A DNA stretch of 9,883 nucleotides from an uncultured Candidatus Saccharibacteria bacterium. Lineage in GTDB: Bacteria; Patescibacteria; Saccharimonadia; Saccharimonadales; UBA6022. Where the stretch lies: assembly GCA_946887425.1 (NCBI GenBank), contig CAMPKW010000031.1, forward strand, positions 1-9,883, given 5' to 3'. Position numbers and translations under genes: made by a program. Positions 1-5,427 of the stretch are shown here, piece after piece (the first letter of the stretch is position 1; each line of letters opens with the position of its first letter). A model generated the notes under the pieces. That model saw only the letters and a list, made by a program, of their open reading frames with translations. It was not told the DNA's origin and did no database searches.

Positions 1-154
1 AACTGTTGCGGGCACGATCCTGTATCCCGTTAAAAGCCACGATGGTAATCGCTGCCAGGATAGCAATAACTACTATCACAATGAGCAGCTCGACAATCGT
101 GAAGCCTGACTGATTGCGCTTAGTAATGGTATGTTTATTTTTGCTAGCCCACAT
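1..154 (-). CDS. Type IV prepilin, 5' part only (runs off left edge)
   Basis: This is the N-terminal 51 codons of a prepilin whose remainder lies left of the window. The start is the ATG at 154-152, giving MWASKNKHTITKRNQSG before the cleavage site. G17|F18 fits the class III signal cleaved and N-methylated by prepilin peptidase, and glutamate follows at mature position 5. The hydrophobic helix then runs to the AFNGIQDRARNS segment at the window edge. The MWASK start is shared with the genes beginning at 4300 and 8060, as is the promoter 11 nt upstream, which supports this start. No ribosome-binding site is visible. The gene is divergent from the metallo-hydrolase gene on the other strand. 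Its C-terminal domain cannot be judged. Confidence 0.93.
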   Translation of the reverse strand, partial: MWASKNKHTITKRNQSGFTIVELLIVIVVIAILAAITIVAFNGIQDRARNS

Positions 155-165
155 TGCTGAGCCAA

Positions 166-194
166 ATTATGAAGCATTAGCATTATGTGGTCAA
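166..194 (-). promoter_or_regulatory. Promoter of the left-edge prepilin gene (MWASK-type module)
   Basis: Read on the minus strand, the -35 is TTGACC (194-189), the spacer is 17 nt, and the -10 is CATAAT (171-166). The ATG lies 11 nt beyond the -10, so the predicted transcript has a leader of only about 4 nt. The same spacing recurs at 4312-4340 and 8072-8100. The spacer carries the shared ATGCTTCATA-type box. Confidence 0.75.
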
Positions 195-209
195 GAAGGG
201 GCTGAGTGC

Positions 210-240
210 TGGACAAATAATATATGTCGTATAATATAAT
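210..240 (+). promoter_or_regulatory. Probable promoter of the metallo-hydrolase/MarR operon
   Basis: TGGACA (210-215) matches the -35 consensus at five of six positions. Two overlapping TATAAT hexamers follow at 230-235 and 235-240. The second gives a 19-nt spacer and the first 14 nt, so neither is ideal. A 10-bp palindrome, TATAATTATA (235-244), overlaps the -10 and could be an operator for the MarR protein encoded downstream; that is inference. The ATG at 224 lies inside this promoter, which argues against it as the start of the downstream gene. Confidence 0.5.
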
Positions 241-268
241 TATAGAACATATAAACAAGGAACAGCCT

Positions 269-1129
269 GTGAGATCACAGATTAAAGCCGTGAAGGTTGT
301 TAGTACTGGATCAGTTGCTATCCATCCTGAACATGTCGAAGGAGCCCGCGCGCCGCTCTTTTGGTGGCTACTCACTTCGAAGCGCTGGACGGCGCCGCGG
401 CCGATCAACGTCTATGTCATTGAGCATGAGCAAGGCTTAGTCCTGTTTGATACTGGCCAGGACCGAGCATCCGTCACTGACGCCAACTATTTTCCGAAGG
501 GGATTATTGGTTGGCTTTATGGCCGGCTGGCTAAGTTTGCGATCAATCCCGATGAGACACTGACCGCCTTACTACGACGTATCGGCTATGACGTCGCTGA
601 CGTGAAGCTAGTGATCTTGTCGCATCTTCACCAGGATCACATCGGTGGTTTGCGCGAGTTGACGAACGCCGAGATCCTGGTTAGCCGAGCAGAGTGGCAG
701 AGTCTGCAGCAGTATGATGCGGTCATGCAGGGTCTGATGCGTAACCATATCGATCTACCTAACCTAAAGTGGCGCTACATCGACTTTGAGCTGCCGTCCA
801 CTGAACAAGTAGATGGTTTCACCTTGTCGGTCGATATCTTTGAGGACGGTTCGCTGGTTTTGCTGCCAACCCCGGGGCATACGCCTGGCTCCATGTCGCT
901 CCTCGTGCGGCGTGAGGGTAAGACGCCACTCCTGATGGTCGGTGATCTGACTTACGACGTCGAACTGATGAAGCAAGAGCGCGTGCCTGGCGTTGGTAAG
1001 AAGCAGGGGCTGCGGCAGGCGACTAAAGCGGTGAATGCAGTTAGTGATACTTATCCTGACCTTGTCGTATTGCCAGCTCACGATCCCGGCGCGGCGGATC
1101 GCCTGAATACAGCGGAGGGGCGGGAGTAA
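269..1129 (+). CDS. Metallo-beta-lactamase-fold hydrolase, N-acyl-homoserine-lactonase-like
   Basis: A 286-residue zinc hydrolase. Counting from the GTG start, the HxHxDH motif is H119, H121, D123 and H124. It is followed by H204 in TPGHTPG, D226 with Y229 in GDLTYD, and H271 in PAHD. This set, including the tyrosine three residues after the bridging aspartate, matches AiiA/AttM-type lactonases, which open the lactone ring of acyl-homoserine lactone signals. Other MBL lactonases or esterases remain possible. The GTG at 269 is chosen because AAGGA (257-261) lies 7 nt upstream; an in-frame ATG at 224 falls within the promoter. No signal peptide is seen, so the enzyme is probably cytoplasmic. 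It is followed after 2 nt by a MarR gene, so the two are likely co-transcribed. Confidence 0.87.
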   Translation: MRSQIKAVKVVSTGSVAIHPEHVEGARAPLFWWLLTSKRWTAPRPINVYVIEHEQGLVLFDTGQDRASVTDANYFPKGIIGWLYGRLAKFAINPDETLTALLRRIGYDVADVKLVILSHLHQDHIGGLRELTNAEILVSRAEWQSLQQYDAVMQGLMRNHIDLPNLKWRYIDFELPSTEQVDGFTLSVDIFEDGSLVLLPTPGHTPGSMSLLVRREGKTPLLMVGDLTYDVELMKQERVPGVGKKQGLRQATKAVNAVSDTYPDLVVLPAHDPGAADRLNTAEGRE

Positions 1130-1131
1130 CG

Positions 1132-1590
1132 ATGCGTCCTGCAGAAGAAATCCGTTACCTGATCCTCGCCGCTCAACGAGAGGGCAATCGACAGCTGGCG
1201 CAGGCACTCAAGCCGCTCGGACTGACGCCGTCGCAAGCCGAGGTAGTTCGCCTTGTTGCTAATCACCAGCCACTCACAATGACGGAGCTCGGTGCGATGT
1301 TAGTCTGTGAATCTGGCACGAATCCAAGTCGGCTTGTGGATCGCTTGGTGACGAATGGTTTGATCGAACGCAATGTCGACGTAAACGATCGCCGTGCAGT
1401 GAGGCTGACGTTGACTAATAGGGGAGCAGCAGTTGCTACCCACGTCGCGGAAACCGAAGAAGTGATGTACGCCATGATTGACGAACGAACGAAACAATCG
1501 GGTGGTGCGCTGATCTCTTCGCTCCGTGCGCTTGTAGCTGATCAGCTTGCTGGCGAGGCGATTGAGCGACGCCGACGGGCGAAGAAATAA
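1132..1590 (+). CDS. MarR-family winged-helix transcriptional regulator
   Basis: A 152-residue protein of typical MarR length. The N-terminal helices (1-40) and C-terminal helices (100-145) would form the dimer interface. The wHTH lies between them: TMTELGAMLV at 49-58, a recognition helix near 63-75 (TNPSRLVDRLVTNGLIER), and the wing with the family-typical D-x-R signature at 86-88 (NDRRAVRLTLT). MarR proteins usually repress adjacent genes and lose DNA binding when a small ligand or oxidation acts on them. The ATG is 2 nt after the lactonase-like gene's stop, with GGGAG 5 nt upstream, indicating translational coupling. A role in repressing its own operon through the palindrome at 235-244 is inferred. 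The gene converges on the hydrolase gene with a 3-nt gap and no terminator hairpin between them. Confidence 0.92.
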   Translation: MRPAEEIRYLILAAQREGNRQLAQALKPLGLTPSQAEVVRLVANHQPLTMTELGAMLVCESGTNPSRLVDRLVTNGLIERNVDVNDRRAVRLTLTNRGAAVATHVAETEEVMYAMIDERTKQSGGALISSLRALVADQLAGEAIERRRRAKK

Positions 1591-1593
1591 GAA

Positions 1594-2559
1594 TTAATCC
1601 TGCGTTGTGTGCAGTTCGTCGACGACACGCCGGACTGCTTCAAGCATCTGCATAAATCCTGGCTCTTCGGTCGGGAAGTGTCCGCAACCCTCAAGTGTGA
1701 CGAGTGACTTCTCGGCTGCGATGCGGTCAAAGAAGGGCTGGCTGACCTCTAGCGGAGTCCATCGATCATCGCCCGGATGAACCATTAGTACTGGCGTCTT
1801 GTTGAACTGTTCCGGCTCGACAGTCGGCGACGACTCAAGGAAGCTGCGCATCCAGCCTAGCGGGACGCGTCCACCGCCGCCGGTTCGATCGGATATCACC
1901 TGGTCAACGAGGCCTGGGTCATTTGCAATGTGCCGCATGTCGGCAATCCATCGAATTGGGATGCGGGTATTCGCCAGCGGCCCCGCGACCATTTTTAAGG
2001 CCGGTCCGGCAACGCTTCCGAGAGCCGGATGCCAAGATAGGCGCTCGCGAACGGCAGGGTCACGAGGGTCGAGCAGGCAGGTGACGATTAGGTGTGAAGC
2101 GAGGCCCGTTTCTGCGGCCGCGTCATAAGCCAGCATGCCGCCCATGCTGGCCCCCATGATGATGAGTGGGCGCTCGTCATTTTCCTTTTGTACAAGGTCG
2201 ACAAGTAGCTGTCGCCAGTCCTCGTAACGAACTTGCTCCGGATGCGCCACTTCAGTCTTGCCGTAACCCGGGAGGTCGGGCACGGTGACGTAGGTGCCTA
2301 GTTTTGAGAGGTGTGCGGCATACGGCCACATCGCCGCACTATTTCCACCAGCGCCATGGACAAGCAGCATGCGCACTGGCGCTTTTGGATCGCCAACATG
2401 CTCGACATGTATCCTGTCGTCTCGTCGCTCCCAGCTCGAAGCCGAGCGGAGAACGGCCGCGCCGAGTAAAGAGGGGATGTATTTCTCGTAGCGTCGCTCG
2501 TCGATGGCTTCGGTTGCTAGTTTGTGTACGGCTGGAGATTCGGGTGTGGAAGCGGTCAT
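1594..2559 (-). CDS. Alpha/beta-hydrolase fold protein
   Basis: A 321-residue alpha/beta hydrolase. The oxyanion region is VHGAGG (67-72). The nucleophile elbow is G-A-S-M-G with Ser138. A cap-like insertion spans about 155-230. The acid is likely Asp264 or Asp265 in HPGDDRWTP, and the base is His294 in GCGHFPTEEP. The intact triad predicts an active esterase, lipase or related hydrolase; the substrate cannot be read from sequence. The N-terminal ~45 residues before the core strand are charged, with no signal peptide. The ATG at 2559 is chosen because a promoter -10 ends 9 nt upstream, implying a very short leader; no ribosome-binding site is present. Proximity to the lactonase-like enzyme suggests a shared catabolic theme, but it is on the opposite strand and separately transcribed. 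Confidence 0.88.
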   Translation of the reverse strand: MTASTPESPAVHKLATEAIDERRYEKYIPSLLGAAVLRSASSWERRDDRIHVEHVGDPKAPVRMLLVHGAGGNSAAMWPYAAHLSKLGTYVTVPDLPGYGKTEVAHPEQVRYEDWRQLLVDLVQKENDERPLIIMGASMGGMLAYDAAAETGLASHLIVTCLLDPRDPAVRERLSWHPALGSVAGPALKMVAGPLANTRIPIRWIADMRHIANDPGLVDQVISDRTGGGGRVPLGWMRSFLESSPTVEPEQFNKTPVLMVHPGDDRWTPLEVSQPFFDRIAAEKSLVTLEGCGHFPTEEPGFMQMLEAVRRVVDELHTTQD

Positions 2560-2568
2560 GTGCTACCG

Positions 2569-2597
2569 ATTATGTTCGATATGCTGCTATGCGTCAA
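2569..2597 (-). promoter_or_regulatory. Promoter of the alpha/beta-hydrolase gene
   Basis: On the minus strand: -35 TTGACG (2597-2592), 17-nt spacer, -10 CATAAT (2574-2569). The ATG begins 9 nt after the -10, so transcription would start only 2-3 nt before it. The geometry resembles the prepilin promoters, but the spacer lacks their ATGNTTCATA box. Confidence 0.65.
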
Positions 2598-2648
2598 TGA
2601 AGGCTTTATGCACGACGAAAAGAGCCCGCACCTCTAGCGGAAGAATAA

Positions 2649-2672
2649 GTGGTTTGAGTCCTTCAAGACCAC
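2649..2672 (+). other. Imperfect hairpin in the intergenic stretch 2598-2756
   Basis: GTGGT (2649-2653) pairs with ACCAC (2668-2672), and the stem continues inward (TTGA with TCAA) past one bulged G. Neither strand shows a strong T-run next to it, so I do not call it a terminator. The rest of 2598-2756 holds no gene I can support. It contains a 10-bp palindrome, ATGTCGACAT, at 2724-2733. Confidence 0.3.
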
Positions 2673-2756
2673 ATGAGAGGATATAAATCAAATAGCAGGG
2701 GTGAGGTGCTGAAATTAGTTGTCATGTCGACATCAGCAAATCACATCAAAATCATG

Positions 2757-2810
2757 AAAAAGGTCGCAGAATTGCTTCTGCGACCTCTGTTTGCAATAGA
2801 TTATTATTGC
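2757..2810 (-). terminator. Rho-independent terminator plus second hairpin, minus strand
   Basis: A perfect 11-bp stem, AGGTCGCAGAA (2761-2771) with TTCTGCGACCT (2776-2786), closes a 4-nt loop. On the minus strand it is followed by TTTT from 2760 downward, the geometry of an intrinsic terminator. A second hairpin, GCAATA (2793-2798) with TATTGC (2805-2810), lies upstream on that strand. The whole arrangement resembles the tRNA-Pro trailer at 8324-8378, so it probably once terminated a tRNA transcript whose remnant is at 2825-2857. Confidence 0.78.
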
Positions 2811-2823
2811 GAATAGTTCTAAA

Positions 2824-3258
2824 TTGGTCGAGGTCCTAGGATGTTATTCGAACCGGGCCAGATGGACCATCGAGAAGTTCGACGTCATCCGCGACGCCCT
2901 CGATCGGATCGACGCAGCTGAGCTCCGCCGTCCTCCAACCAAGAAGCCTCGTCCCACGCAGCGCTACCGCCTGACGGATCGCTTCACGCCAGACGAACTT
3001 GATCAACTCGTTGCTCGTTACAAAGCAGGCGAAACAAGTACGGCACTGGCTCGTGAGAGCGGTATCGCTAAGTCAACCTTCCTGCGCCTCCTGTCCGAGC
3101 GGGGTGTCGGCACGAGACCCCGTGGCCTCACCCCAGGGAAGGAAGAAGAGATCCTCCGGCTCCGCAAGCAAGGGATGATTATCCGCGAGATCGCGAAGAA
3201 GGTGGGGTGTAGCTATGACACCGCCAGGCTATTTCTCTTGGCTAGCACCTCGGACTAG
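2824..3258 (+). CDS. Small protein with two helix-turn-helix segments, likely recombinase-associated
   Basis: A 144-residue basic protein. Residues 15-50 contain FDVIRDALDRIDAAELRRPPTK, which I recall from small HTH proteins of Actinobacteria. HTH 1 is about 55-95 (DELDQLVARYKAGET...IAKSTFLRLLSERGV), and HTH 2 is about 102-138 (KEEEILRLRKQG...REIAKKVGCSYDTA). Both resemble the C-terminal HTH of resolvase/Hin-type recombinases, but no catalytic domain is present. It may be an accessory DNA-binding protein or the stranded end of a larger recombinase. The TTG at 2824 is the only upstream start before the motif, and its first ~12 codons are antisense to the tRNA remnant, so the true start is uncertain. 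The coding sequence is visibly GC-richer than its neighbours, suggesting transfer, possibly from an actinobacterial host. Confidence 0.68.
   Translation: MVEVLGCYSNRARWTIEKFDVIRDALDRIDAAELRRPPTKKPRPTQRYRLTDRFTPDELDQLVARYKAGETSTALARESGIAKSTFLRLLSERGVGTRPRGLTPGKEEEILRLRKQGMIIREIAKKVGCSYDTARLFLLASTSD
2825..2857 (-). pseudogene. Degenerate tRNA 3' end (tRNA remnant, possible attachment site)
   Basis: On the minus strand this reads as a tRNA tail: T-loop-like TTCGAAT (2852-2846), then ending GACCTCG + A + CCA (2835-2825). Fourteen bases at 2816-2829 (TTCTAAATTGGTCG) are identical to the tRNA-Pro 3' end and trailer at 8386-8399. The T-loop sits 18 nt from CCA instead of the usual 13, and the T-stem does not pair, so it is not a functional tRNA. 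The tRNA body is missing and replaced by the HTH gene, whose TTG start overlaps this remnant. Confidence 0.5.
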
Positions 3259-3692
3259 TGTTTTGGCTTCTCGTCTTCGTCCTGCTCTTCGCGGGCCATT
3301 TGGATCAGGGTTTTGAGTAGCTTGTTTAGATCTGGCTTCGGCCGGACGACGCCATAGGCAACGATCGTGCCACTACGTCGAGCCGACACCCTATTTCGTG
3401 CTTGCCTCTTTTGTCTTGCTGGTCGCTGTCCATGGTGAGCGACGGCACGCTCGACTCGTCGATACAGTTTGCCAGTGATGTGGCGAAGCTGAGAGTGGCC
3501 CTGCTGAATCGTACGCAGGTGATCGCGGAACTGCTTGAGCGTCAGTTCTTCACTTGGTTGGTAGAAAGCGTGGAGCTTCCACTGTTCCTTTGTCGAAAGG
3601 ACTGCCAGGTAAGCCTGTTTACTTGGGTCGCTCCAGACTGTTCGTAGAAACAGGTGGCGTTTGTATTGCTCGCATTGCGTGACTCGTGGCAT
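3255..3692 (-). CDS. Conserved-looking hypothetical protein, basic core with acidic tail
   Basis: I do not recognise this protein. From the ATG at 3692 it is 145 residues. The N-terminal half (MPRVTQCEQYKRHLFLRTVW...) looks like a folded domain with mixed hydrophobic and charged residues. Residues about 75-110 are strongly basic (KLYRRVERAVAHHGQRPARQ...), and the C-terminus ends in an acidic stretch, REEQDEDEKPKH. A nucleic-acid-binding role is possible but unproven. No membrane segment or signal peptide is seen. The start at 3692 is preferred because AGGA lies 4 nt upstream; an ATG at 3746 adds 18 residues but has no ribosome-binding site. It follows the prepilin gene 3776-4300 by 83 nt on the same strand and could be read through from it. 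Its stop codon shares the palindrome CTAG (3255-3258) with the convergent HTH gene. Confidence 0.6.
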   Translation of the reverse strand: MPRVTQCEQYKRHLFLRTVWSDPSKQAYLAVLSTKEQWKLHAFYQPSEELTLKQFRDHLRTIQQGHSQLRHITGKLYRRVERAVAHHGQRPARQKRQARNRVSARRSGTIVAYGVVRPKPDLNKLLKTLIQMAREEQDEDEKPKH

Positions 3693-3775
3693 AGATTCCT
3701 GACTTTCCGCCCGTTTAGGTGGGCAGTAAGTTGGGCTGCTATGCATAGTCGGTCAGACTGGTTGTTGACGATAGT

Positions 3776-4300
3776 TTATTGTCCTGGTGTAAACCACGAT
3801 TCCCACGCGCCATTTACGCCAATCCACGTTGCGGCGTAGCCACTTGTGGTATCTGGAATGCCGGCGGCGGGGCAGAGGTTGAGGTTGCTGTTGCCGGGCC
3901 AGCTGGCAAAGGTTATTGCTCCACCGTTACTAGAGTAAGCAAAGCCCGTTCCCGAGGTGCTTCTGCCAACAACAGCCGCTACGCCATTGTCTGCTCGGCA
4001 ATAGATAAAGAAGTTGCCACCCCCGCCGTACGATTTTCGCGTAACTGATACTGTATTGTTGATACCCGAGTATGTTGAAGGTAATACGCCATTAAGGGTG
4101 TAGTACTCTTGGATTTTTGTGAAGCTTTGCCTTAGGTCACTTTTGACGACGCTATCATTGGCACGGTTTTGGATGCCGTTATACGCAACGATCGTGATAG
4201 CAGCCAGGATAGCAATCACAACGATAACGATTAACAGTTCAACTATCGTAAAGCCGCTAGAGCCTTTTGTGGTAGTTTGTTTACTTTTGCTGGCCCACAT
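3776..4300 (-). CDS. Type IV prepilin (two-Cys, WxxW family), own promoter
   Basis: A 174-residue prepilin. The leader MWASKSKQTTTKGSSG ends at G16|F17, with glutamate at mature position 5 and a hydrophobic helix through residue ~40, so it would sit in the inner membrane before assembly into a pilus. The globular part carries Cys101 (FFIYC) and Cys143 (NLCP), likely a disulfide, and ends with WESWFTPGQ. The ATG at 4300 is fixed by the conserved MWASK start and by the promoter 11 nt upstream. It is separated from the seven-gene unit by 82 nt containing that promoter, so it can be transcribed alone. The Gly-rich, Ser/Thr-rich middle (YGGGGNFF, STSGTGFAYSSNGG) is typical of surface-exposed pilin loops. 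Whether it is a major or minor pilin cannot be told. Confidence 0.93.
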   Translation of the reverse strand: MWASKSKQTTTKGSSGFTIVELLIVIVVIAILAAITIVAYNGIQNRANDSVVKSDLRQSFTKIQEYYTLNGVLPSTYSGINNTVSVTRKSYGGGGNFFIYCRADNGVAAVVGRSTSGTGFAYSSNGGAITFASWPGNSNLNLCPAAGIPDTTSGYAATWIGVNGAWESWFTPGQ

Positions 4301-4311
4301 AACTCTTAGAA

Positions 4312-4340
4312 AGTATGAAGCATAAGCTATATTGGGTCAA
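4312..4340 (-). promoter_or_regulatory. Promoter of prepilin gene 3776-4300 (MWASK-type module)
   Basis: On the minus strand: TTGACC (4340-4335), 17-nt spacer, CATACT (4317-4312), then 11 nt to the ATG. The box ATGCTTCATA straddles the spacer and -10. It splits the prepilin array into two transcription units. No terminator is seen between the end of the gene at 4383 and this promoter, so read-through is possible. Confidence 0.75.
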
Positions 4341-4382
4341 CTATGCAACCTCTAATGACATGACGGCAAGTTGGGGTGATTC

Positions 4383-4970
4383 CTAATTGCCGCCACTGCA
4401 GATACTATTATAGCTAGTCCAGTTTGCGCCGGTGCCTGTGTATGTAGAGGTGCAGTATTTAGGCTTTGGCCCAATCTCATAGGCGTTGCTATAATACCCG
4501 CCATCACCTTGACCGCCATTGCCTTCGAGAATAACCATCATCCCGTAGGTTTGATAATTATCGCTAGCCTGACTCGTGTAATGGTAATAATTGCTGCCCT
4601 GGGTCGCATCTGAAAGGGAGGTAGGGTCGATGTTTGTGTACGGGGCCAGCATATCAGCTAATATCTTATTTCTGTCACAGTGTCCCCAGCTTTCTGCTTG
4701 TGAGCCACAGGTCGTCTCGCGACCGCTTCCGTCCAGAATAGGAGGGTACCGGCCGTTGTCTACTTTATATAACTCAATTGCCTTGGCAATACTTTGAATT
4801 TTTGTGATTCGTCCATTATCACGTGCGCGTTGTTGAATTCCATTAAAAGCAACGACGGTAATGGCTGCGAGGATTGCGATAACCACAATGACTATGAGTA
4901 GCTCAACAATAGTGAAGCCCGAGTGCTTGTTTCGAATTAGAGTGTTTGGTTCGACTTGCATACGTATCAT
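4383..4970 (-). CDS. Type IV pilin-like/pseudopilin protein with four cysteines
   Basis: A 195-residue prepilin-like protein, the longest in the array. G18|F19 is the prepilin peptidase site, followed by the standard hydrophobic helix. The next helix (RITKIQSIAKAIELYKVDNGRYP, 54-76) matches the alpha1-C region of GspG/PulG-type pseudopilins. The globular domain does not follow the family of its neighbours: it has Cys88, Cys98, Cys173 and Cys191 and no terminal WxxW. Its composition (NYYHYTSQASDNYQTYG, EGNGGQGDGGYY) suggests an exposed beta domain, perhaps a minor pilin or tip component. The start could be M1 (4970) or M4 (4961); neither has a clear ribosome-binding site. It begins 4 nt after the previous stop, so translation is probably by reinitiation. 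It is the last gene of the seven-gene unit. Confidence 0.9.
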   Translation of the reverse strand: MIRMQVEPNTLIRNKHSGFTIVELLIVIVVIAILAAITVVAFNGIQQRARDNGRITKIQSIAKAIELYKVDNGRYPPILDGSGRETTCGSQAESWGHCDRNKILADMLAPYTNIDPTSLSDATQGSNYYHYTSQASDNYQTYGMMVILEGNGGQGDGGYYSNAYEIGPKPKYCTSTYTGTGANWTSYNSICSGGN

Positions 4971-4974
4971 GTAG

Positions 4975-5424
4975 TTAGCAATTCGTTCTAATTGTTATGC
5001 CAATATCATCAGCGGTATTGAGAAGGCCATCTGGTCCTATGCTTTTGACGGGTGAGTTACCGGAGCTGCCAATTGAACAATCGTTGTTGTCATACCAGTA
5101 GTACTGTCCCCATGGATCCTGTTCAAGGCCTGATGTCTGAATGAGCTTCTCATTTCTAAGGCCTGCAATAATCTCCGTTGACCAGCGAGATGTTGGTGGC
5201 ATCGCCGTGCCGCTGTACCAGTCGGCCGAGAGGGGTAGTGTTTCATGGTTGGCACGGTATAGCAGCATAGCCTTTTGGATGGCCGCTAGATCCGAATTGA
5301 CTGTTGTTGTGCGGGCACGCTCCTGGATGCCGTTATACGCGACAACCGTAATCGCTGCCAGAATAGCAATAACTACGATGACAATGAGCAGCTCGACGAT
5401 GGTGAATCCTGTAGTACGACGCAT
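4975..5424 (-). CDS. GspG-like type IV pilin/pseudopilin with acidic loop
   Basis: A 149-residue protein with the shortest leader in the array (MRRTTG|F, cleavage after G6). After the hydrophobic helix, residues 42-66 (VNSDLAAIQKAMLLYRANHETLP) and then DPWGQYYW (103-110) and SIGPDGLLNTADDIGI (128-143) reproduce the arrangement of GspG major pseudopilins. In that family, the loop with DG...ADDI binds calcium and stabilises the fold. Cys116 and Cys149 may form a disulfide closing the C-terminus. Having this type among type IV pilins suggests a core assembly subunit. In Saccharibacteria the same machinery may serve pili rather than secretion. The ATG at 5424 follows the upstream stop by 3 nt without a good ribosome-binding site, indicating coupled translation. 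Confidence 0.92.
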   Translation of the reverse strand: MRRTTGFTIVELLIVIVVIAILAAITVVAYNGIQERARTTTVNSDLAAIQKAMLLYRANHETLPLSADWYSGTAMPPTSRWSTEIIAGLRNEKLIQTSGLEQDPWGQYYWYDNNDCSIGSSGNSPVKSIGPDGLLNTADDIGITIRTNC

Positions 5425-5427
5425 GAT

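Noticed and set aside
224..268. ATG at 224 as the start of the metallo-hydrolase.
   Set aside because: It falls within the predicted promoter and has no ribosome-binding site, whereas the GTG at 269 has AAGGA at 7 nt.
76..408. Minus-strand open frame spanning the divergent promoter region.
   Set aside because: It runs through both promoters and the start of the lactonase-like gene, overlaps the prepilin start in another frame, and has no recognisable domain.
764..1266. Minus-strand open frames opposite the lactonase-like and MarR genes.
   Set aside because: They lie fully antisense to genes with clear catalytic and DNA-binding motifs and show no protein-family features of their own.
2825..2902. 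A complete tRNA on the minus strand, since CGAGGGC (2902-2896) could pair at 6 of 7 positions with GACCTCG (2835-2829) at about tRNA length.
   Set aside because: No anticodon arm or T-stem forms in between, and this stretch encodes the FDVIRDALDRIDAAE motif of the HTH protein, so the pairing is probably chance.
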